Positions 14,134-19,751 of a stretch of DNA of 19,751 nucleotides are shown here, one piece after another (the stretch's first letter is position 1; every line of letters begins with the position of its first letter). The notes beneath the pieces are model-generated. The model did no database searches. It was not told the DNA's origin and was given only the letters and a program-made list of their open reading frames with translations. The stretch spans positions 1 to 19,751 of the forward strand of contig JALGVQ010000042.1 in assembly GCA_025774615.1 (NCBI GenBank), written 5' to 3'. The stretch comes from a bacterium. GTDB lineage: Bacteria; Blakebacterota; Blakebacteria; Blakebacterales; Blakebacteraceae. The position numbers and the translations under genes are program-made.

Positions 14134-14953
14134 ACAGCTCCTCGATCTTCTTCCGCCAGGTAGGAGTCCGTTTTTCGAGAAAAGCAGCGATTCCCTCGAG
14201 ACATTCCTCGTTCAGGCGACCACGCGCGTTGACATCGGCAGCGTACTCGAAGGCCTCATCGAGTCCCAGTGTGGGTATCTTCTCCAGCACCTTTTTCGAC
14301 AACCTGATGCTGATACCACTGTTCAGGGCTATCTCGCTGGCGACCTCCCTGGCACGCTTCAGGTGCTCCCCGCTACCGACCACCTCATTGATGAGTCCGA
14401 TACGGTACGCCTCCCCTGCCGGCAGGAACCGCGCAGTGAGCAGGAGTTCACGGGCGTGTTTCTCACCGACACTTCGCAGGAGGAAGATCGTGACAATCGC
14501 GGCAACGAATCCGATCGCCGCTTCACTGTACCGGAAGCGGGCGCTCTCATCGGCGATGATGAGGTCACAGCCGGTGGCGATCCCGCAGCCGCCGGCGACG
14601 CAGGGACCATGCACCGCGGCGATCGTCGCTTTCGGGAACGTGTAGATCCGCCTGAAGAGACCGGTGAGGGCCAGGCTGGCTTCCATGTTCTCATCGAACG
14701 CGGCATTCTGGATCTTCTTCATCTCTCCAAGGTCGGCGCCGGCACAGAAGGCATCTCCCTCTCCACGGATGATGAGGACCTTCAGGTCAGGGTCCTGCTC
14801 CACCTGATCGAGAGCTTCACCCATCTCATGCATCATCCGGGATGAGACGGCATTCCGCATCTCGGGCCGGTTGAGTACGAGTTCGGCCAGTGGCGGCCGT
14901 GATTCGAGTCGTATTGTTTCCCATTGGTTCGACATGGCAGCGAGTATAGTCAT
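14132..14953 (-). CDS. Enoyl-CoA hydratase/isomerase (crotonase) family protein
   Basis: This 273-residue protein has normal crotonase length. The CoA-binding and oxyanion-hole segments are clear: AFCAGADLGEM (68-78) and IAAVHGPCVAGGCGIATGCD (111-130). The second catalytic glutamate is E144 in RFRYSEAAIGF. The first catalytic glutamate of enoyl-CoA hydratases (GGGxE) is replaced by G124, a pattern shared with delta3,delta2-enoyl-CoA isomerases, so isomerase or another one-glutamate reaction is more likely than simple hydration. ATG 14953 is chosen because GGAGG (minus strand, 14962-14966) lies 8 nt upstream. ATG 14935 has no ribosome site. It is divergent from the transporter gene and ends inside the convergent terminator. 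There are no other fatty-acid or amino-acid degradation genes nearby. Confidence 0.9.
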   Translation of the reverse strand: MTILAAMSNQWETIRLESRPPLAELVLNRPEMRNAVSSRMMHEMGEALDQVEQDPDLKVLIIRGEGDAFCAGADLGEMKKIQNAAFDENMEASLALTGLFRRIYTFPKATIAAVHGPCVAGGCGIATGCDLIIADESARFRYSEAAIGFVAAIVTIFLLRSVGEKHARELLLTARFLPAGEAYRIGLINEVVGSGEHLKRAREVASEIALNSGISIRLSKKVLEKIPTLGLDEAFEYAADVNARGRLNEECLEGIAAFLEKRTPTWRKKIEEL

Positions 14954-15063
14954 CTCCTGCACCTCCCCGAAACCACAAGCTGGTGTCCATCCGGAGTTCA
15001 CGAGGCTAAAACGAGAACAAGCGGCCTTGCCGTGTCGGGGTGATACTGATAGATTCGGCCGCC

Positions 15064-16359
15064 ATGAGTACAAACCAGGAACAGTTCGGGAGACGCCTGG
15101 CGACTCTCTTCGTGATGGTGGGCGTCGCCGTCGGACTCGGCAATGTCTGGCGGTTCCCCTACATGATGGGTACCTACGGGGGCGGCACCTTCCTCTTCCT
15201 GTATATCTTTGCGCTCGTGCTCTTCGGTATCCCGGCACTGATAGCCGAATGGGCCCTCGGCAGGAAGACCGGCGAGGGTCCGCCGGGAGCCTATATCAGC
15301 GCGGGACTGCCCGGTGGCCGCTACGTGGGCTCGGCGCTCTTCCTCACCGTACTCATGGCGACATCTTACTATGTGGTGGTGATCGGATGGGTACTTCTGT
15401 ACCTGGTCAGAGCGATCACAACCGGCCTGCAGGACGCCGATCCCGCCACCGTGTTCGAGACCACTGTCCACGGGTTCTCCGGTCAGGCCATCGCGACTTC
15501 GGTCGTTCTGGCGGGTTGCGCGTTTGTCATTCTCGCCGGTGTGAAGAAGGGCATCGAACGGGTAAGCAGGATATTCATCCCTATCTTTTTCATACTTATG
15601 ATCATTCTGATGATCAGGAGTCTCACTCTGCCCGGAGCCTCAGCCGGCATCAGATACCTCATCACCTTCGACGTGAGCGCGTTCACCGGCCGCACCCTCC
15701 TGGCCGTAGTCGGCCAGGTATTCTTCAGCATGGCGCTGGGCGGCACCTTCATGGTGACCTACGGCGCCTACCTGAGAAAGGATGTCCGACCGGTCTCCCT
15801 GGCGGTGCAGACAGCGACGGGTGACCTCATGGCGGCGCTCCTTGCCGCGTTCCTGGTCATCCCGGCGGTATTTGCGGCCGGTCTTGAGCCAACCTCGGGA
15901 CCGACTCTGCTCTTCGAGACACTGCCGGTTGTTTTTGCGGCGATACCGGCGGGTGATCTCGTCGCGACCATCTTCTTCTTTGCCCTGGCACTCGTCTCGT
16001 TTCTCTCAGCAGTCGCGGCGATCGAGGTGCTCGTCTCACCACTCGTGATCCGCCGGGGATGGTCGAGAAAGAAGGCGGTATGGACGGTCGTCACCGCCGC
16101 GGCTCTTCTCGGAATTCCGAGCCTGCTCAGTATCGATTACCTTATGAAGAGCGATCTGATATGGGGAAGCACCATGCAGCCGCTGGGCAGCCTCATGGCT
16201 CTCATCACCGTTGGCTGGTGCGTCCATCGTGCGAACGCGTTCGAAGCCGCCGGGCTGACAGAAGGAAGCAGGGCAGGACGACTCTGGCTCATCTGGATCC
16301 GGTTCGTGGTCCCGATCGGTGTGACGCTTGCGCTCCTCTCGGGCTGGTTGGCCGATTAA
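15064..16359 (+). CDS. Sodium-dependent neurotransmitter/amino-acid symporter (NSS/SLC6 family)
   Basis: This 431-residue polytopic membrane protein has the LeuT-type signature at its N-terminus: VGVAVGLGNVWRFPYMMG (19-36), with the unwound TM1 that binds sodium and substrate. GGGTFLFLYIFALVLFGIPALIAEWALGR (39-67) covers TM2. The later FFSMALGGTFMVTYGAYL (TM6) and FALALVSFLSAVAAIEVLVSP (TM8) segments also match the family. I count about 11 hydrophobic helices, as in many short bacterial members. It should import an amino acid or similar solute with Na+; specificity cannot be read. ATG 15064 is chosen so that GRRLATL sits at the family's usual offset. A GTG at 15040 is possible and neither has a strong ribosome site. 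Confidence 0.94.
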   Translation: MSTNQEQFGRRLATLFVMVGVAVGLGNVWRFPYMMGTYGGGTFLFLYIFALVLFGIPALIAEWALGRKTGEGPPGAYISAGLPGGRYVGSALFLTVLMATSYYVVVIGWVLLYLVRAITTGLQDADPATVFETTVHGFSGQAIATSVVLAGCAFVILAGVKKGIERVSRIFIPIFFILMIILMIRSLTLPGASAGIRYLITFDVSAFTGRTLLAVVGQVFFSMALGGTFMVTYGAYLRKDVRPVSLAVQTATGDLMAALLAAFLVIPAVFAAGLEPTSGPTLLFETLPVVFAAIPAGDLVATIFFFALALVSFLSAVAAIEVLVSPLVIRRGWSRKKAVWTVVTAAALLGIPSLLSIDYLMKSDLIWGSTMQPLGSLMALITVGWCVHRANAFEAAGLTEGSRAGRLWLIWIRFVVPIGVTLALLSGWLAD

Positions 16360-16370
16360 GATCGTCACTC

Positions 16371-16393
16371 GGGGCGGCCCACCGGACCGCCCC
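16371..16393. terminator. GC-rich hairpin between convergent genes, possible bidirectional terminator
   Basis: GGGGCGG (16371-16377) pairs with CCGCCCC (16387-16393), and two further C-G pairs lie inside a mismatch. It lies 11 bp after the transporter stop and before the convergent isocitrate dehydrogenase stop. No U-tract follows on either strand, so efficiency is doubtful. Confidence 0.4.
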
Positions 16394-16440
16394 TCTCTCC
16401 CGTAATCACGGGTCTGACCGAATACCAATGACCTCGAACG

Positions 16441-17781
16441 TTACATCCGCTCGACGATCGACTTTCCGAATCCGGAACAGGAAACCTCAGTCACGTCTTC
16501 ACGGCCTTCCTTCTTCATCAACCTGGCCAGGTCGTAGGTCACGTGTCCGTCGATGATCGACTGCTCCATACCCTTGATGATCAGATCAGCCGCTTCCTGC
16601 CACTCCATATGCTCGAGCATCATCACCGCCGACAGGATGAGCGAACCGGGATTCACCTTGTCCATCCCGGTGTACTTCGGCGCGGTACCGTGCGTGGCTT
16701 CGAAGAGCCCGATCTCATTGGACATGTTCGCGCCCGGGCCGAGTCCCAGACCACCCACCAGCGCGATGGCAGCGTCAGAGAGGTAGTCACCGTTGAGGTT
16801 TGGAGCCATGAGGACGCTGTATTCCTCGGGACGTGTCTGGATCTGCTGGAAGATCGAATCGGCGATCCGATCCTTGACCAGGAGTTTCCCTTCCGGCATC
16901 ACGCCGTCCAGGTCGTCCCACAGTGCCTTCTCGGAGACGGTCGCCTCACCGAACTCATCGGCGGCCACCTCGTATCCCCACTTGGCGAAGGAACCCTCGG
17001 TGAACTTCATGATGTTGCCCTTATGGACGAAGGTCAAAGACGGGAGGTTGTGATCGACCGCCCACTGCAGTGCCATCCGGGCGAGCTGCTTGGTCCCGGT
17101 CGATGACATCGGTTTCACCCCGATGCCGGAATCGGGCCGGATGGTCCTGCCGGTCATTTCCTTCACCAGATCGATGATCGCCAGGGCCGTGTCGCTCCCC
17201 GCCTCGAAGTCGTGCCCGGCGTAGACGTCCTCGGTGTTCTCACGGAAGATGATGAAGTCGACCTTGTCGGCATACTTGCTGGGGGAGGGAACACCTTCGA
17301 AGTAGCGTATGGGGCGCACACAGGCGAAGAGATCGAGGTGCTGCCTCAGGTTGACGTTGATCGAACGGAATCGCTCGCAGACACCATCATCCTTGCCGCA
17401 CTTGTCACAGGTACCGGCGTGGTACTGCTGGTGCGCGCAGTGGAGACAGACGTGAGTCTCTTCACCGATCGGAGTCGTGAACGGGCCCTTGATGGCGATC
17501 CTCAGGTAGCGGATCGCTTCGACTGTCTCTTCAGGGAACTCGCTCCCGTAATGCTGGAGCCCTTCCAGACCGGCAAAGAGCGGGCACCAGGAGATCGAAC
17601 GCGTACCGTCGTAGGCTTTCTCGACAGCCGATTCAACCACATGCTTCATCACCGGGGTGATGTCGATCCCGATCCCGTCGCCGCGCAGGACGCCGATGAC
17701 CGGGTTGTCACTGATGACCAGTTTCCCATCCTGGAACTGGATGATATCACCCTCGGGGATCTTCACTTCCTTGAATTCCAT
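16441..17781 (-). CDS. icd: NADP-dependent isocitrate dehydrogenase with cysteine-rich insertion
   Basis: This 446-residue protein is close to E. coli Icd (416 residues) over its whole length and oxidatively decarboxylates isocitrate to 2-oxoglutarate in the TCA cycle. Motifs include GDGIGID (34-40), IKGPFTTPIG (97-106), RSINVNLR (139-146), RENTEDVYAG (180-189), the metal-binding MAPNLNGDYLSDA and HGTAPKYTG. The NADP-specifying residues K369, Y370, Y416 and R420 match E. coli K344, Y345, Y391 and R395. Between G106 and R139 a 32-residue insertion (three residues in E. coli) carries C112, C115, C125, C128 and C135 and four histidines. It looks like a zinc ribbon beside the phosphorylatable/substrate serine (S140). 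ATG 17781 has GGGAG 8 nt upstream. An in-frame upstream start at 17865 would cross a terminator hairpin. Confidence 0.95.
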   Translation of the reverse strand: MEFKEVKIPEGDIIQFQDGKLVISDNPVIGVLRGDGIGIDITPVMKHVVESAVEKAYDGTRSISWCPLFAGLEGLQHYGSEFPEETVEAIRYLRIAIKGPFTTPIGEETHVCLHCAHQQYHAGTCDKCGKDDGVCERFRSINVNLRQHLDLFACVRPIRYFEGVPSPSKYADKVDFIIFRENTEDVYAGHDFEAGSDTALAIIDLVKEMTGRTIRPDSGIGVKPMSSTGTKQLARMALQWAVDHNLPSLTFVHKGNIMKFTEGSFAKWGYEVAADEFGEATVSEKALWDDLDGVMPEGKLLVKDRIADSIFQQIQTRPEEYSVLMAPNLNGDYLSDAAIALVGGLGLGPGANMSNEIGLFEATHGTAPKYTGMDKVNPGSLILSAVMMLEHMEWQEAADLIIKGMEQSIIDGHVTYDLARLMKKEGREDVTEVSCSGFGKSIVERM

Positions 17782-17844
17782 TCGATTGTCTCCCACTGCT
17801 GTAGTCCTGAAAGTCGGTCCGGATGCGAGCGACCGCATGATACG

Positions 17845-17887
17845 AAAAAGGGACTCCCGGAACAAGCATAGGGGCTCCGGGAATCCC
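17845..17887 (-). terminator. Intrinsic terminator after the M49 peptidase gene
   Basis: On the minus strand GGGATTCCCGGA pairs with TCCGGGAGTCCC (11 of 12 pairs; arms 17876-17887 and 17850-17861) around a 14-nt loop, followed by TTTTT (17849-17845). It lies 32 bp after the peptidase stop and upstream of icd on the same strand. icd therefore probably has its own promoter in the roughly 65 bp that remain. Confidence 0.85.
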
Positions 17888-17918
17888 GCTTCCTGATGGT
17901 GTTTTGCGTCCGGCTTTT

Positions 17919-19571
17919 CTAACGCTCCAGGCCGAGTACCTCCAGCCCCTGTTCAAACACAATATCGGTCGGTATTCCCGCCCTGTCGATCCTCTCCAGA
18001 TCCTCCACAAGTTGCGCACCGAGGACCGCATACTCCGCCATGAACGCTGCGGCAGCCTCGTAATCACCATCTCCCTGCATGGTCAGGATCATGCGAGCGA
18101 GGTCTTCTGTAGCCTGCTTCGCCTTATCGAGATCGACCCGGTAGAACCCGGTCGTCTCGTCGAAAGTGAACGCTTCGGCTCTGCTGAAGTACGAGAAGCG
18201 GGCAAGGTTCGCACGACCGTGCGCGCTTGAAGAACCGAAACGGATGGAACGGAAAATGCCTGCGATGAAGGTCACGTAGTTGTCCATCAGATCCGCGTCG
18301 CCGAGCTCACCCATCTCCGCCAGTTTTGTGATCGCGTAGAGCCCGAGGATGTCGGCCTTCCCCTCTTCGATCGATGAGGCCAGATCGCTGAGGGCCTCCC
18401 TGACCGTGCCCTGTCCCGTGAGAGTGTTCTTGATCCCGAGACCATGGGCGACCTCGTGAAACATGGTATTGCCGAAGAAAGCGTCGAAGGTGACATGGTG
18501 GCGCTGTTCCGGATCGATGATCACATCGACGATCGGCTTGAGGATCATATCGAATTTCGCCAGCATTGCGTTCTTCAGCTGCAGCCTGCGAGCGCCCATC
18601 TCAAGCTGGACTACCGGATCGTTCGGCAGGTTGATTGCGATCGTCTTGGAACCGGCGTTCGCATCACCGGCATAATAGATGGCATCGTAGGCATTCAGAT
18701 CGGAATCGCTCCCTGGAATTTCCTGCTTGTAGCGGTCAGTAACGGGGAGAACCCGCTGCAGTGCTGGAAGCAGTTCGGTATACCGGGCGAGTCTCCGGCT
18801 CCACTCCATGTCCTTGATGAGGACGAAGCACTCGTGGGCCGCCTTGGCGCCGAAGAGCTGGTCCTCGTATGTCTCTATGGGTCCTATCACCAGATCGATG
18901 AGGTTCGTCTTCATATCCATCCAGGCGAAGTCACTCTCCTGGTAGTCGTCGGTCAGGAGCGCCTCAGCTCGTAGTTCCAGATATCGTTTGAATCCGGGAT
19001 CTTCGGCCAGGAGTGCCGCGGTACGCAGGAGTTCGACCGCTCGCTCGGTGTGTTCCCCATAAGCGATGTGATACGGCACGGCCTCCAGGGTCCCGTCCGT
19101 CTTGCGTCGCACGACGGTGTAAAGACTCTTCAGCGCGGGATCGCTCTCTGCTGCTGCCTCGAGCTCTTCCTTCGTCATGTCCTCGGGATAGAAGTTGGCA
19201 CCGGGTGGTTTCGGCCCGAACCCTTCCATGAACGGTTCGTTATCCTCGATCCGGTCCCACGGCCCGTAGTTGATCCCCAGGTATTCACGTGTCAGGCGAT
19301 CGGTGTCCTGCAGTACTTCCTCTTTGTCACCCCAGGCCTGCATCCAGAATATCTCATCCATCTCCTCAGCCGCCCGGATGAGGAGCGGGATCATTTCCCG
19401 CTGGTTATCGGAGAGGACACTCAGGTCGGTCGTGAGTCGGAAGGTGGTGTACTGCTCCAGTCGATCCCTGATACTCATCATGCCCTCACTCTCCCCACCC
19501 CGGGACTGGCAGCCGAGGATGAGCGGCACCGCCAGAATCGGGATCCACAGGTGTTTTCTCCGGATAGACAT
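17919..19571 (-). CDS. M49-family (dipeptidyl peptidase III-like) zinc metallopeptidase, predicted lipoprotein
   Basis: This 550-residue protein has a lipoprotein signal: MSIRRKHLW, a short hydrophobic core and LILGC with C21 as the lipidation site. It is therefore probably anchored in the periplasm. Zinc motifs are HEVAHGLG (H372, E373, H376) and, 26 residues on, SIEEGKADILG (E402/E403), matching the EExKAD second motif of M49. Most DPP III enzymes have a six-residue HExxGH; this one has the five-residue HExxH variant known from some bacterial M49 members. DPP III removes dipeptides from peptide N-termini. The start has a strong GGAGGAGAG ribosome site. It follows the cyclophilin gene by 57 bp on the same strand, suggesting joint roles in extracytoplasmic protein or peptide turnover. 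Confidence 0.88.
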   Translation of the reverse strand: MSIRRKHLWIPILAVPLILGCQSRGGESEGMMSIRDRLEQYTTFRLTTDLSVLSDNQREMIPLLIRAAEEMDEIFWMQAWGDKEEVLQDTDRLTREYLGINYGPWDRIEDNEPFMEGFGPKPPGANFYPEDMTKEELEAAAESDPALKSLYTVVRRKTDGTLEAVPYHIAYGEHTERAVELLRTAALLAEDPGFKRYLELRAEALLTDDYQESDFAWMDMKTNLIDLVIGPIETYEDQLFGAKAAHECFVLIKDMEWSRRLARYTELLPALQRVLPVTDRYKQEIPGSDSDLNAYDAIYYAGDANAGSKTIAINLPNDPVVQLEMGARRLQLKNAMLAKFDMILKPIVDVIIDPEQRHHVTFDAFFGNTMFHEVAHGLGIKNTLTGQGTVREALSDLASSIEEGKADILGLYAITKLAEMGELGDADLMDNYVTFIAGIFRSIRFGSSSAHGRANLARFSYFSRAEAFTFDETTGFYRVDLDKAKQATEDLARMILTMQGDGDYEAAAAFMAEYAVLGAQLVEDLERIDRAGIPTDIVFEQGLEVLGLER

Positions 19572-19628
19572 CGTTTTCTCTCCTCCCTTTCGGGTACCCG
19601 GTTCATGCCCGGCTCGTTCCAGGAAAGA

Positions 19629-19751
19629 TCAGGGATACACCGTCGCTCTTACGACACGATCCCCTTCCACGATCGAATCTACAACATCCATTCCGGCGAT
19701 AACACGACCGAAGGCCGTGTATCTGCCATCGAGATGGGGCTGCATGCTGTG
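19629..19751 (-). CDS. Cyclophilin-type peptidyl-prolyl isomerase, C-terminal fragment
   Basis: The gene runs off the right edge; 40 C-terminal residues and the stop are visible. The segment SMQPHLDGRYTAFGRVIAGM followed by DVVDSI is the conserved cyclophilin C-terminal core (the PHLDGxYTxFGxV motif). It is too short to show a signal peptide or catalytic arginine. It is on the same strand as the M49 peptidase gene, 57 bp upstream of it, and may be co-transcribed. If it is exported, both products would act in the periplasm, but that cannot be seen here. Confidence 0.88.
   Translation of the reverse strand, partial: HSMQPHLDGRYTAFGRVIAGMDVVDSIVEGDRVVRATVYP

Noticed and set aside
17782-17865. 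N-terminal extension of isocitrate dehydrogenase from an upstream start at 17865
   Set aside because: It would include the arm of the upstream terminator region, has no similarity to Icd N-termini, and ATG 17781 has a good ribosome site.
19591-19600. Perfect 10-bp palindrome CGGGTACCCG upstream of the M49 gene
   Set aside because: No loop for an RNA hairpin, only one copy, and 10-bp palindromes are expected by chance in a window of this size.
1-19751. Mobile elements, CRISPR arrays, tRNA or rRNA genes
   Set aside because: No transposase or integrase gene, no terminal repeats, no regularly spaced repeats and no tRNA-like cloverleaf were recognised on either strand.

Overview
This 19.75 kb window has moderately high GC and is densely coding on both strands. 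The genes suggest a Gram-negative, uncultured-type bacterium: three predicted lipoproteins, a secreted beta-rich protein that looks outer-membrane related, a DUF374 lysophospholipid acyltransferase, an HD-GYP protein and an electron-bifurcation-type NADH/ferredoxin module. I cannot place it taxonomically. An FCB-type candidate phylum is a guess from gene style only. I see no rRNA, tRNA, CRISPR array, insertion sequence or phage gene.

Layout. 1-712 (+) is the 3' part of a PHP-domain phosphoesterase gene. 744-1214 (-) is a Bcp-type peroxiredoxin, divergent from a glyoxalase II-like metallo-hydrolase (1252-1920, +). Next come a small lipoprotein (1927-2385, -), a TPR protein (2516-3019, -) and a divergent DUF374 acyltransferase (3151-3891, +). 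A minus-strand run from 8877 to 3880 looks like one operon: GAF/HD-GYP phosphodiesterase, PduO-type corrinoid adenosyltransferase, a 465-residue lipoprotein and a 549-residue secreted protein.

The centrepiece is a four-gene plus-strand operon at 9321-14073. It encodes a NuoE/HydC-like [2Fe-2S] protein, a NuoF/HydB-like FMN/Fe-S NADH-oxidising protein with a C-terminal two-cluster ferredoxin domain, a NuoG/HydA-like Fe-S protein without a hydrogenase domain, and a stand-alone homologue of the glutamate synthase FMN domain. It ends in a strong intrinsic terminator. The first three match the core of HydABC-type (Bfu-type) electron-bifurcating enzymes. The fourth would be an unusual third-substrate module, because it lacks the glutaminase domain, the GXGXG domain and the usual [3Fe-4S] cysteines of glutamate synthase. 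A roughly 440 bp upstream region carries two copies of a near-identical palindrome and two competing leader hairpins.

Downstream are a crotonase-family enzyme (-), an NSS/SLC6 sodium-coupled transporter (+), an NADP-type isocitrate dehydrogenase (-) with a 32-residue cysteine-rich, zinc-ribbon-like insertion beside the active site, an M49 (DPP III-type) metallopeptidase lipoprotein (-), and the 3' end of a cyclophilin gene (-).

The best candidates for something undescribed are the NADH/ferredoxin/GltS-FMN operon with its control region and the zinc-ribbon isocitrate dehydrogenase.
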